48,044 nucleotides of DNA, taken from assembly GCA_947458475.1 (NCBI GenBank), contig CANGZP010000011.1:1-48044 (forward strand), read 5' to 3'. Position 1 is the stretch's first letter, and every line of letters starts with the position of its first letter. The notes beneath the pieces were generated by a model that was not told the origin of the DNA, did no database searches, and saw only the letters and a list, made by a program, of their open reading frames with translations. This document shows, in pieces, positions 26,467 to 35,026 of this stretch. The DNA is from Cyclobacteriaceae bacterium. Lineage in GTDB: Bacteria > Bacteroidota > Bacteroidia > Cytophagales > Cyclobacteriaceae. A program made the position numbers and the translations under genes.

Positions 26467-26477
26467 GGCTTTTTAAG

Positions 26478-26551
26478 TGGGCCCACTTGGAATCGAACCA
26501 AGCACCTACTGATTATGAGTCAGTTGCTCTAACCGAATGAGCTATAGGCCC
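26478..26551 (-). tRNA. tRNA with CAT anticodon (elongator Met or Ile2)
   Basis: A 74-nt cloverleaf: acceptor GGGCCTA with TGGGCCC, D arm AGCTCATTCGGTTAGAGC, anticodon stem ACTGA/TCAGT around loop CTCATAA giving CAT, T arm CTTGGTTCGATTCCAAG, discriminator A, no encoded CCA. The acceptor starts with a normal G-C pair, so it is not initiator tRNA. Elongator methionine and lysidine-modified isoleucine tRNAs cannot be separated by eye. Confidence 0.9.
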
Positions 26552-26660
26552 TAAAAACTAGATTTTTCCGCTCTTAAAAGGTCCTCAAAAGAGCCGAACA
26601 CCTTGGTTTTGGGACTGCAATGTTACATATTTGAGTTGAATTAATCAACCTTCATCCCCC

Positions 26661-27290
26661 ATGAAAAATAGGCCTGATGTGGATTTTGTCATCTTTGACC
26701 TAGGCAATGTCCTGATAGACATTGACTATACGCATGCCATGGACCTGATGAAGTCAGCCCTACCCAGTACCCTACACAATCGGGTGGATCACTGCTACAC
26801 CGCAGACTTTCACAAAGCTTACGAAAAAGGACAAATCAGCTCGGCTGAGTTTCGCCAAGAGTTTCGAAGCTATTTCCAAACCAACTGGTCGGATGCCGAG
26901 GTGGACTACTACTGGAATAGCCTGCTGGGCACGATTCCAGCCTACCGTCTAGAACTGGTACGCAAACTCAAAGTTCAGTACCAAGTGGGTATCCTCAGCA
27001 ATACGAACGAAATCCATATCGAAGCAGTATACGCTCAATTGCAAACCCAGCACGGGATGGACAATTTTGATCCGTTATTCGATTGGGTATTCTATAGTCA
27101 CGAGATGGGGCTCGCCAAACCGAATCAAGACATTTACCAACAGTTGCTGCTGGAACTAGGAACTACCGCGAATCGGGTGCTTTTTTTTGATGATTTAAAA
27201 GCCAATGTGGACGGTGCTGCTTCCCTGGGTATTCAGGCCATTCAAGTAGTTGGGCCTGAGACCTTGCTTAATTTTTTTGGTGATGTATAA
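26661..27290 (+). CDS. HAD-family phosphatase (YihX-like)
   Basis: A 209-residue haloacid dehalogenase superfamily protein. Motif I is VIFDLGNVLIDID with the nucleophile Asp13; the usual second Asp is a Gly, as in the YihX/epoxide-hydrolase-like subgroup. Motif II is GILSNTN, motif III and IV are in GLAKPNQDIYQ and VLFFDDLKANVDGA. A helical cap follows motif I. By analogy it may hydrolyse a sugar phosphate such as alpha-glucose 1-phosphate. It overlaps the following protease gene by 8 nt, so the two are co-translated, though no functional link is evident. Confidence 0.9.
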   Translation: MKNRPDVDFVIFDLGNVLIDIDYTHAMDLMKSALPSTLHNRVDHCYTADFHKAYEKGQISSAEFRQEFRSYFQTNWSDAEVDYYWNSLLGTIPAYRLELVRKLKVQYQVGILSNTNEIHIEAVYAQLQTQHGMDNFDPLFDWVFYSHEMGLAKPNQDIYQQLLLELGTTANRVLFFDDLKANVDGAASLGIQAIQVVGPETLLNFFGDV

Positions 27291-28392
27291 ACCCAAAGAA
27301 TACCTCATTCATGGTGTATTGTTCCTGCTTACCCTCGTGACCACCACACTCGCTGGTGGAGAGTGGATTTACGGTAAGTCCATTCTGGCCTCAGGTGAAT
27401 CTTCATTGACCTGGCCTTTTTTTGTGCGTTCCCTAGAATTTTCAATCCCATTTATTGGTATCCTTCTTGTTCACGAGTTGGGACATCTATTCACTTCCAT
27501 CTTCCACAAAGTACGCTGTAGCCTTCCTTATTTTATTCCCGCTTGGCTGGGATTTTTGGGGAGCCCCTCTTTGGGTACCTTTGGCGCAGTGATCCAGATG
27601 AAGGGGAGGGTCAACAGCCGTAAAAAATACTTTGATATCGGTATCGCTGGTCCTTTGGCGGGATTTGTCCTTGCGCTAGGGGTTTTGATGTATGGATTTG
27701 TGACCTTGCCTCCGGCAACTTATCTCTATGAAATTCATCCTGAGTATGCAGATCCCAATTTCCAAGGCTATGGAGATGAAGTGATGGAGTTTGAACTCGG
27801 AAACAACTTGTTATTCTGGGGTTTGGGCGAATTGCTCGCTGATCCAGGGCGTCTGCCCGCTATGTCGGAATTGATTCACTATCCCTATTTATTTGCGGGG
27901 TACCTGGCGCTCTTTTTTACGGCGCTCAACCTTTTACCCATCGGGCAATTGGATGGGGGACACGTACTTTTTGGCTTGTTTCCAAAACGACATGCATTGA
28001 TTTCCCTTGTGGTGTTTGTAACATTCCTCGCCTATGCAGGCATGGGAGTGATTCGCCCTTCTTTACCCTTGGAGGAACTCGTAATTCGTATTCCCCTTTA
28101 CCTCGGATTTTTATACCTCTGCTTATCTAAGTCTGACCTTTCGCAGCTCAACCGAGTTACCCTAGTGCTCCTCCTTGCTGCAAGCCAATACTTAATCTCC
28201 TTCTTTCAGCCCAACTGGGAAGGCTATCAGGGCTGGTTGTTTTTTGCCTTTTTACTCGGTAGGGTCATGGGGATCCGCCATCCAGAAGTGACAGGCGGCA
28301 TCCCTGTGGATACCAAAAGAAAGGTGTTGGGATGGATAGCACTCCTAATTTTTGTACTCTGCTTCTCGCCTCAGCCCTTTCAGACGAATTAA
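27283..28392 (+). CDS. Site-2-type intramembrane metalloprotease (M50 family)
   Basis: A polytopic membrane protein of 369 residues from the ATG at 27283. The zinc site is His64-Glu65-x-x-His68 (LLVHELGHLF), and the third ligand is Asp224 in NLLPIGQLDGGHVLFGL, the standard arrangement of M50 proteases. About eight hydrophobic segments are present; the C-terminal third (after residue 235) adds membrane helices absent from minimal S2P proteases. No PDZ domain is seen. An upstream start at 27250 would need a further 11 residues inside the HAD gene and is less likely. Such proteases release membrane-bound regulators; the substrate is not known. Confidence 0.9.
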   Translation: MYKPKEYLIHGVLFLLTLVTTTLAGGEWIYGKSILASGESSLTWPFFVRSLEFSIPFIGILLVHELGHLFTSIFHKVRCSLPYFIPAWLGFLGSPSLGTFGAVIQMKGRVNSRKKYFDIGIAGPLAGFVLALGVLMYGFVTLPPATYLYEIHPEYADPNFQGYGDEVMEFELGNNLLFWGLGELLADPGRLPAMSELIHYPYLFAGYLALFFTALNLLPIGQLDGGHVLFGLFPKRHALISLVVFVTFLAYAGMGVIRPSLPLEELVIRIPLYLGFLYLCLSKSDLSQLNRVTLVLLLAASQYLISFFQPNWEGYQGWLFFAFLLGRVMGIRHPEVTGGIPVDTKRKVLGWIALLIFVLCFSPQPFQTN

Positions 28393-28398
28393 ATTCAT

Positions 28399-28654
28399 AG
28401 TACAATGTACTAAGTACTAAGTACCAAGTACAAAGTACGAAGCATGGGATTGTGCTAGTAGGGTAATTCTACATTTTATAGTAGAAAGTACCCTGTCTGC
28501 GGCTGGCAGGCGAAATACGGACTAAAAACTAATGTCGAACACCGATCGTCGATTGAAGAATGTTGAAGTAGTTCTCTGCCAACCCATTTAAAAATCCAAT
28601 TTTCATTTTTAAGGTACTTTGTACTTCGTACTTAGTACATTGTACTTAGTACAA
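28399..28654. repeat. MITE-like element with AAGTAC inverted repeats
   Basis: Two inverted arms, 28399-28442 and 28613-28654, are built from AAGTAC/GTACTT words. The left arm AGTACAATGTACTAAGTAC is found exactly as reverse complement in the right arm; after it the left arm has one additional TAAGTAC, then both continue with AAGTACAAAGTAC. The 170-nt centre carries a CTGTCTGCGGCTGGCAGG hairpin (28492-28510) and a GTCGAACACCGATCGTCGATTG stretch (28533 on). It fills the gap between convergent genes. No transposase is inside. Confidence 0.7.
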
Positions 28655-28665
28655 TTGCCTAGTCA

Positions 28666-28968
28666 CTATTCAGGCAAAGCGCGAAATGCAAGAATACCAC
28701 CTAGGACATTTCGCACCTTGGTAAAGCCTTTCGTCTCCATGTACTTCTTAGCATTTCCACTTCGAGCACCAGAGCGGCAGTGAACCACAATTTCCTCGTG
28801 CTTGATGTTTTCGTATTGCTCCAGTTGGTGCGCAAGTTCTCCTAATGGTATGTTTTCGGCACCGAGGTTATCCTCCTCGTACTCCCATTCTTCGCGCACA
28901 TCGAAAAAGTGAAATTTTTCTCCTTTTGCTAACCTTTCTTTCAGTTCGTTTACGGTAATGTCTTCCAT
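28666..28968 (-). CDS. Rhodanese-like sulfurtransferase
   Basis: A 100-residue single rhodanese domain in the cytoplasm. DVREEWEYEEDNLGAENIPLGEL holds the CH2A-like region, and the active loop is HCRSGARSG with catalytic Cys64. The seven-residue CRSGARS loop fits sulfur transferases rather than phosphatases. It starts one base after the T9SS protein gene ends, so both are read from one transcript. Confidence 0.93.
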   Translation of the reverse strand: MEDITVNELKERLAKGEKFHFFDVREEWEYEEDNLGAENIPLGELAHQLEQYENIKHEEIVVHCRSGARSGNAKKYMETKGFTKVRNVLGGILAFRALPE

Positions 28969-28969
28969 A

Positions 28970-30805
28970 TTATTTTTTCACTAAGATTCGATACGATTGT
29001 GGACCGGAGTTACCCTGAACATAAATCAGGTATAATCCAGGATTTTGGTCTTTAAAATTAAGGGTTTCTCCCTTAGCAGAAGGCACCCGTATTGGGAATA
29101 CTTCTCTACCAAAGGTATCTACTACCCGCAAGGAAGAAAATTCGCCTTCTACAAGTACTTCGTCGACCGTGGGATTGGGATAAATGCGAAGTGAGGTCGT
29201 GGGTTCAATGGTACCGGTTGATTTTCCCGTCAAGCTGACATGTGGACGAATTAGCAAGGATCCGCTGACCTCGGTATTTTGCACCCATCCACCGCCAACA
29301 TTGTAAAAGATACGATCACCAAAGTTAGTGTTCTTGTCAAGACCTACCTGTAGGAAGTCGTTGGTGAATTGAGTAAATCCCACATAGAAGGTTCCTGAAA
29401 TAGGGATGGCTTCCTCCAAAGCGAAATAATGGATCTCTTGTCCAGGGCCCTTCGCTGGGATGACAACTTCCTTGGAATAAAGAGGCTTCTTGTCAAGTGC
29501 AGACCATACCACCAAATCCAGTACTTGATTTACTTGTCGGGCATTGGTAAAGTCGATGGAAATCCCCTTCAAAAAGACTGGTTCTGGTGTCGTATACTTC
29601 AGCGCGAGTTGACCCGAGCGCTGATTAATTCCTGCAGTATAGTCAGCCACGCCCTGATCGTAGGCAAAGTAATCTCGAAGTGCGAAGCGGGTGCTTACTT
29701 TATCATTGTCTCGGAAATCTACCTGTACATAGCGAGTGGTGTCATTCCCATTGATAGCAGTGAGTAGCCCGTCTCCTGTGACTAATGCTATTTCAAAATT
29801 CACCTCACCTGGTTTGGAAGGGATGGGTATCTCTGTGAAGGTTCTGCTTACAATCGTCCTTCTTTCCAAGGCATTTGGTACAGGATTGAAAGGGGTGGTA
29901 CTATTGATTGGGAGTAGGGCCAATCCACTACTGTCACGAAGCGTAATAGAGTACTCCATGGCCTTAAACCGATTCTCTAGATTCTGAAATTCACTCTTGG
30001 CGGTAGACCATTTTCCTTTTTGATTTTTTTGCAATAGCTCCCATGGATAGGCACCAAAGTCACCAAGACGAACGGTCGTTCCTTGGGTAAGGGCTCGGTC
30101 GGGATAGGAGAGGTCTGTGCTGCTTCGCTTCGAATTCAAGAACACGTAGTCCAAAAGCCAGGAATCAAAAGGTCCGCTTTGTCTTCCATTTGAAAAAAAG
30201 CGAAACTGAAAATTGGCATGCTGCCATTCGGGCCGAATCAATAGCGATTCTTGGAAAAAACGCGTTCGATCTAGGGTAGGTCCGCCCCTTTTTTCCCAAA
30301 TCGTAAGCCAGGTATTGTCAGGTCTTAAGATTTGTAAGCTGAGACGATCATTGCTATCTGGAACTTCAGCTTTGCCTCCTGCTTGCCAAAAAAAGCTAAG
30401 GTATACTGTGGATTGCTGACCAGCCGGTATTCCGCTTAAATCAATAGGAATACTGCTTAGGTAATCTCCCTCACCTTGGTCTTTTTCCTGCAAAGAGTAG
30501 GATTTGCCAGCTTCGTCCACTCCATTGAAGAGCACCATGCCGATGGAAGGGGCTTTATTTCCTATGGTCTCGGTGTAGGATGCTCCTTTTGCATCCCATT
30601 TATTGGATTGGATGCCATTCGAAAAATCGTCCCAGAAAGGGAGGGAACTTGAATTTGCCTGCCTTGATAGGACAGCAATATCCTCCGCTGTGCTTTTTTT
30701 TGGCTGCTGTATTGGGCCAAATGTAACAAACTGAGCTAAGCTAGGCCCTCCTTGAGTCAACAAAGAGAAGAACAGTAGAGAGGTGAATAACCTGCTTGGC
30801 TTCAA
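28970..30805 (-). CDS. T9SS-secreted protein with C-terminal type A sorting domain
   Basis: A large exported protein of 611 residues. The C terminus SLRIYPNPTVDEVLVEGE...GLYLIYVQGNSGPQSYRILVKK is a type IX secretion type A sorting domain, so the protein should cross the outer membrane and be anchored or released. The rest is beta-rich without a recognised enzyme motif; WDDFSNG and SFFWQAGGKAEVPDSNDRLSLQIL recall jelly-roll (choice-of-anchor) domains. No ATG is available near the 5' end; the TTG at 30805 gives a good signal peptide (MKPSRLFTSLLFFSLL...LAQ) and starts 4 nt after the PASTA stop codon. A TTG at 30835 is also open. Confidence 0.85.
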   Translation of the reverse strand: MKPSRLFTSLLFFSLLTQGGPSLAQFVTFGPIQQPKKSTAEDIAVLSRQANSSSLPFWDDFSNGIQSNKWDAKGASYTETIGNKAPSIGMVLFNGVDEAGKSYSLQEKDQGEGDYLSSIPIDLSGIPAGQQSTVYLSFFWQAGGKAEVPDSNDRLSLQILRPDNTWLTIWEKRGGPTLDRTRFFQESLLIRPEWQHANFQFRFFSNGRQSGPFDSWLLDYVFLNSKRSSTDLSYPDRALTQGTTVRLGDFGAYPWELLQKNQKGKWSTAKSEFQNLENRFKAMEYSITLRDSSGLALLPINSTTPFNPVPNALERRTIVSRTFTEIPIPSKPGEVNFEIALVTGDGLLTAINGNDTTRYVQVDFRDNDKVSTRFALRDYFAYDQGVADYTAGINQRSGQLALKYTTPEPVFLKGISIDFTNARQVNQVLDLVVWSALDKKPLYSKEVVIPAKGPGQEIHYFALEEAIPISGTFYVGFTQFTNDFLQVGLDKNTNFGDRIFYNVGGGWVQNTEVSGSLLIRPHVSLTGKSTGTIEPTTSLRIYPNPTVDEVLVEGEFSSLRVVDTFGREVFPIRVPSAKGETLNFKDQNPGLYLIYVQGNSGPQSYRILVKK

Positions 30806-30809
30806 TGTT

Positions 30810-31565
30810 TTAATTTTTGGAAATCCAAAGATCAATCACATCACCCGATTTCAGACCAGAGCCTACGGCGGGGCTTTGCAAATACACTCTTCCAGGAGCT
30901 ACGGAGTCGGTTTTGTTGTAGATTTTTCTGCCCAACCGTAATCCCGAGCCGATTGCCAAAAATTCAGCTTCTTCTTCTTCCAAACCGACAAAATTAGGTG
31001 CACTTAGCAATTGATTGCCCATGCCATCACCTACCACCAAATCAATTTTTGATCCTTTGGCAATTTCGGCTCCTTCACGGATAGGAGCTCCTTTGTAGCG
31101 TTGTTCCAAGACAACATTTATTCCGATATCAGGAACATAGATAATATCTCCTCGCTGCAGTCCGATGTTGGCCAAGATTTCCTGCACATTCTTCAAGGGC
31201 ATATTGAGTAAGCTTGGCATCTTAAGAATAGGGGCGTTTCGGGCATTTAGCGTCAAAAATATCTTTCGATCTTTTTTGACCAATGCATTGGCTTCAGGGA
31301 GCTGCTTTAAAATAGAGAGCGGATCCTTTTCCCCACTAAATCCAGAATCTGGAGAGATCTCATACTGCAATGAAGCACTATTCAATAGCTCCTCCGCTTG
31401 TTCATACGTCATTCCTGTGAGATCTGGAACGGATACAGTCTCTCCATGGTTGGTGTAAAAGGGCAGGTAGATTTTTAAAAAAATAAAGCCGAGCGTAACT
31501 GAAATCCCTGCAATCAAGAGCAGGTGAAGCCCGACTTTTTTCAGTTGTGGAAGGAGTGATTGCAT
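30810..31565 (-). CDS. Membrane-anchored protein with three PASTA domains
   Basis: A 251-residue protein: a membrane segment at about residues 12-32, then three extracytoplasmic PASTA repeats (about 43-110 with VSVPDLTGMTYEQAEELL, 112-180 with LKMPSLLNMPLKNVQEIL, 190-251 with LSAPNFVGLEEEEAEFL). Each shows the (V/L)P(D/S)L.GM...A...L pattern. PASTA domains bind peptidoglycan fragments. There is no kinase or transpeptidase domain, which is usual for these proteins in Bacteroidota, where they often sit near cell-wall genes; here the neighbours are T9SS proteins. Confidence 0.9.
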   Translation of the reverse strand: MQSLLPQLKKVGLHLLLIAGISVTLGFIFLKIYLPFYTNHGETVSVPDLTGMTYEQAEELLNSASLQYEISPDSGFSGEKDPLSILKQLPEANALVKKDRKIFLTLNARNAPILKMPSLLNMPLKNVQEILANIGLQRGDIIYVPDIGINVVLEQRYKGAPIREGAEIAKGSKIDLVVGDGMGNQLLSAPNFVGLEEEEAEFLAIGSGLRLGRKIYNKTDSVAPGRVYLQSPAVGSGLKSGDVIDLWISKN

Positions 31566-31641
31566 GGTGTAAATATAGCGCCGAGCAAAGTTTTGAGTTC
31601 TTGATTCCTAAAACTAAATTCAGGAAAACAGCTGAATTGAG

Positions 31642-31677
31642 AAAAGTAAGCCGAAAGACAGCTTTCGGCTTACTTTT
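31642..31677 (-). terminator. Terminator hairpin after the M43 protease gene
   Basis: A perfect 16-bp stem AAAAGTAAGCCGAAAG / CTTTCGGCTTACTTTT with a 4-nt loop starts 2 nt after the stop codon. It is symmetric in its A/T ends and may work on both strands. It separates the Mrp-Nfu-protease unit from the PASTA-T9SS-rhodanese unit. Confidence 0.8.
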
Positions 31678-31679
31678 CA

Positions 31680-34600
31680 TTACTGGATTAGCACACGCTT
31701 AATCTCTTGTAAGCTTGAGCTATTGATTTTGAAAACATAAAGGCCTGCAGTAAACATCTCCCTACTAAACGTATAAGTTTGGTTCAAAGTATTTGGAAAA
31801 GTTAGTTCCCGAACCAAGGCTCCAGTAGATGAGATGATCTGTATGGTTACATTTTCCCGTCTTGGGAGATTGAACGCTACATTGACAAACTCAGTAGCAG
31901 GATTTGGATAGATAATCGTGTTTCGCTCCGCAGGAATTACTGGGTCAGGATTTGCGCTTAAGAAAAGCTCCAAATTGTCCAAGTAAATTGGGGCATTCTG
32001 CGTTCCAAATACATCCAATGCAAAGGCTAAACGAATCTCCTTTTTACCTTCTCCTGCATATTCAGTCAGATTGACATATTTCCGTTCGTAATCCCCCGCG
32101 GAAGATGGGTTTGCATTCCCTGTGCTTACTGTAGAAAGGGCTGTTCCTGCTTCAGACCAGATCACCTTGTAGGATTCTCCTTGATTTGTACTTGCGAGTA
32201 AGTAAAGAGTAGTACCTGGATTAACAGTTCCTGCGGCCACATCAAAGAAAACACTGGCTTGACGACTTACGGACAAGTCGAAAATAGGGGTCGCCATCCA
32301 ATAGGAGTTTCCATTGCTCACCCCTTCAAGGCGAGCTACATTATTTGGACCTGTTGCACCCGTCACCGCAGTTACCTGCCATGCATTTTGATCACTTTCT
32401 GGGTTGATACTTAGCCAAGGGCTTAGTTCGGTGCTGCTATTGAAATTTTGTCTCCATGGCACTTCCAGTCTTCCAACATTCTCAATGGATGACCAATTGA
32501 TTTGAGGAGCGGTTGCAATGTTTTGATCAAAATTCGGTTCAGCTACCCCAAACTTCAAGTTATTCTTTCCAATAGCAGTGGATTTGGCCAAGGTAAGATT
32601 TATGGATTGGCCAGGAGGCAGATTTGCAATAGAGCCTAAGAAAACTCGGTTTCCCGTATTATTTGTATTTCGTGAAAACAAGAATTTGGAAATCGGAAGG
32701 TTACCCGTATTGGTAACGCGAACTATTTCTTGAGTATGCGTTCCAGCACTGATAGGGCTAGGAGCAATCACGTCATCGATTTTCAAATCGTATTTGAATT
32801 CTTCAGTAGGTACCACTCGAATGTTTCGAAGGAAAATATTGTTGCCAAAAGCATTTTTGGTCACCAAGGCTACCCGTACTTTTCCTAAGTCTTTGAATTT
32901 ACTTAGGTTGACGATTTCAGTTCTGAATTGAGAGTTGCTCGTAGGAATAAACTCGTTGACAGTTGGATCTGCTGTTTGCAAGCGAGTTCCACTCTTTTTG
33001 TAAGGCGGAGTGATGATGTCAAAATCTAAGCTACAATCTGGCGCGATGGCAACCAGCAATTCATCTTGGAATCCTGCTTGGTTGTAAGGGCCATGCGCCA
33101 CTTCAAATACCAATTGGGCATTTGGATACTTGGTTAGATCAATTTGCGGAGAAATAAAATAGTCCAGCTGTCCTTGCGCCTCATATTCGTAATGACGAAT
33201 GAATAGGGCCGGTTGAGCACTTCCATCGATGGTTAAATTGGTTTTTTCCCAGGTCAAGGATTGGTCAGGATTGCCAATGATCCAAGTGGCAGGAAGTGTA
33301 CTTAACGAAACAGTGTACGGCAAGGTCAATTGGCCTTGCTGCAGAGGACGTGAGGTCTGGGTATTGTTGGAAGGAACCAAGTCCGCTTGGTCATTTACCT
33401 GAACTACTGTAAATGAAAATTCATTTACCTCTCCTCTGGTGTCTAAGTTGCCAAAAGTCAGCGTTACTTTTTCAGTGGTTCTAAGTTCTGTTGTAAATCT
33501 TTTGCTTTCGATTAAGTTGCCATTCCATCTAAATTCGATGCGAACAGATGAAACTAATTCATTGCCAACGTTTTGAATTTCTACTTGAGGAGCGACGTTG
33601 GTTTGACACAAGGCATCTGCAGGATTCACCACTTTGAGTAGAGATATATCTCGAGTAGGAAGAATCGGATCTTTAGTTCCGCGGCCGTTTACCAGCGAGG
33701 CTCTTCGAGGGCTATTGGCAAGCACGACATCGAATCGATCCACTTGACCTTTGGTAAACAGGTTCATGCAGCGATCTGGCGTGTAATCCATGTAATTTTG
33801 GATCATATTGCTGTTGCCGCACGAAAACCGGCTTGGGTTGTCATTGCAAATGGTATTGTTGGGATTATCTTGACTAGGAGTATCCAAGACAAAATCATCC
33901 AATTCACAACCCGCTTCATCACCCCAAATGTGACGCAAACCCAGGTAATGTCCTACCTCATGGGTCGCAGTTCTTCCAGTGGTATTGGCAGCTGTGCCGG
34001 GTCCAGTTCCAAAAAAGAGGTAGTCTACAGTTATCCCATCACGAATTGCGGCTGTTGGGGTAAAATTTAGTCCGGGTAGGTTGGAGGTTGGGAAAGTAGC
34101 ATAACCTAGGTAAGGAGATACCAAAGGTACGACCCACATATTGAGGTATTCTTCAGGATTCCATTGGGAGGTCTGACCGATTAGGGTTGCGTCTTCTGGC
34201 GCATAAATGGTTTTAGGTCCTTGCTTCCGCACAATTCCTGTGGTGGGAAGCCCGTTCGGGTCTTGTTTGGCAAGCACAAATTCGATGTTTGCATCTGCTG
34301 CTACTGGAAGAAATTCCGCGGGGGTGCGGATGGCATCTGCATTTTTTCTTCGAAAGTCCTCATTGAGTATCCGAATTTGCGAAAGAATCTGCGCATCCGA
34401 GATATTGGCCTCAACACCTACGGCTGTTCCATTGTGAAGGACATGGACTACCACTGGGATCACGCGTGGTTCAGCCTGAACCTTCATAATCTGTGGCTTG
34501 CTATTTTTCTCAACGATCTTTTTGGTAATCCAATCTTCAAAAAAGGGCTTGGAGCCAAAAACGCCGAGTTCTTTTTCTTGTTGGATTTCAAGAAATGTAT

Positions 34601-34757
34601 GTCCGCATTTTTCGTTGTGACCAGCACCTTGGTGACTACTGCCACCTGAAGAAAATTCTTGAAGTGTAACCCCCTGCCCAAAAGCAGTGAATGAACACAC
34701 AAAAAATAAGACTGCAAATAGCAGTTGTTTCCAGTTGAGTTGGTTTTGGTTTTTCAT
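31680..34757 (-). CDS. Secreted M43 (pappalysin-type) metalloprotease with T9SS sorting domain
   Basis: A 1025-residue extracellular protease. Order: signal peptide ending FTAFGQ, a propeptide-like stretch, the catalytic domain with HEVGHYLGLRHIWGD (zinc ligands His266, His270 and His276; Glu267 catalytic) and a Met-turn at QNYMDYTPDRC, then beta-sandwich domains including WSSIENVGRLEVPWRQNFNSS...YWMATPIFDLS (choice-of-anchor J/MAM-like), and a C-terminal type A sorting domain (IIYPNPATEFVNVAF...GLYVFKINSSSLQEIKRVLIQ). Cysteines flanking the active site (GCELDDF, TICND, RFSCGN, DRCMN) fit the disulfides of the family. It follows nfu by 11 nt. Confidence 0.94.
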   Translation of the reverse strand: MKNQNQLNWKQLLFAVLFFVCSFTAFGQGVTLQEFSSGGSSHQGAGHNEKCGHTFLEIQQEKELGVFGSKPFFEDWITKKIVEKNSKPQIMKVQAEPRVIPVVVHVLHNGTAVGVEANISDAQILSQIRILNEDFRRKNADAIRTPAEFLPVAADANIEFVLAKQDPNGLPTTGIVRKQGPKTIYAPEDATLIGQTSQWNPEEYLNMWVVPLVSPYLGYATFPTSNLPGLNFTPTAAIRDGITVDYLFFGTGPGTAANTTGRTATHEVGHYLGLRHIWGDEAGCELDDFVLDTPSQDNPNNTICNDNPSRFSCGNSNMIQNYMDYTPDRCMNLFTKGQVDRFDVVLANSPRRASLVNGRGTKDPILPTRDISLLKVVNPADALCQTNVAPQVEIQNVGNELVSSVRIEFRWNGNLIESKRFTTELRTTEKVTLTFGNLDTRGEVNEFSFTVVQVNDQADLVPSNNTQTSRPLQQGQLTLPYTVSLSTLPATWIIGNPDQSLTWEKTNLTIDGSAQPALFIRHYEYEAQGQLDYFISPQIDLTKYPNAQLVFEVAHGPYNQAGFQDELLVAIAPDCSLDFDIITPPYKKSGTRLQTADPTVNEFIPTSNSQFRTEIVNLSKFKDLGKVRVALVTKNAFGNNIFLRNIRVVPTEEFKYDLKIDDVIAPSPISAGTHTQEIVRVTNTGNLPISKFLFSRNTNNTGNRVFLGSIANLPPGQSINLTLAKSTAIGKNNLKFGVAEPNFDQNIATAPQINWSSIENVGRLEVPWRQNFNSSTELSPWLSINPESDQNAWQVTAVTGATGPNNVARLEGVSNGNSYWMATPIFDLSVSRQASVFFDVAAGTVNPGTTLYLLASTNQGESYKVIWSEAGTALSTVSTGNANPSSAGDYERKYVNLTEYAGEGKKEIRLAFALDVFGTQNAPIYLDNLELFLSANPDPVIPAERNTIIYPNPATEFVNVAFNLPRRENVTIQIISSTGALVRELTFPNTLNQTYTFSREMFTAGLYVFKINSSSLQEIKRVLIQ

Positions 34758-34768
34758 TCAGTAGGTGG

Positions 34769-35017
34769 TCAAGCCACGGTTAGGTTTACAGCTTCCACTC
34801 GTTTGATTTCAGGAATTGCTCTTAATATCGCTTCTTCTACGCCCGCTTTTAGCGTCATGGAGGACATTGGGCAGGAGCCACAATTGCCCAGCATTTCAAT
34901 TTTTAAAACAAAATCTTCAGTGAGCTCTACAACACGTACATTTCCTCCATCCGCTTCCAAATAGGGGCGGATCGTATCCAATGCAAATTCAATTTTCTCT
35001 CTCAGTACAGCTTCCAT
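34769..35017 (-). CDS. nfu: NifU C-terminal-domain Fe-S scaffold protein
   Basis: An 82-residue protein that is just the NifU C-terminal domain, which holds and delivers Fe-S clusters. The cluster cysteines are Cys46 and Cys49 in GNCGSCPMSSMTLKAGVE; the N-terminal part IRPYLEADGGNV is characteristic. It lies 9 nt after mrp in the same direction; the pairing of the two Fe-S maturation factors is frequent in Bacteroidota. Confidence 0.95.
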   Translation of the reverse strand: MEAVLREKIEFALDTIRPYLEADGGNVRVVELTEDFVLKIEMLGNCGSCPMSSMTLKAGVEEAILRAIPEIKRVEAVNLTVA

Positions 35018-35026
35018 GCGCGTTGC

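Larger units (their letters stand above)
25741..26477. other. Gene-free interval rich in repeats
   Basis: About 740 nt between the toxin gene and the tRNA hold no believable gene. 25741-25899 is AT rich and must contain the higBA promoter. 25900-26015 is palindrome array D. 26122-26432 is a tandem of three TTTGCGCC-type repeats, followed by the tRNA terminator. Confidence 0.6.
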
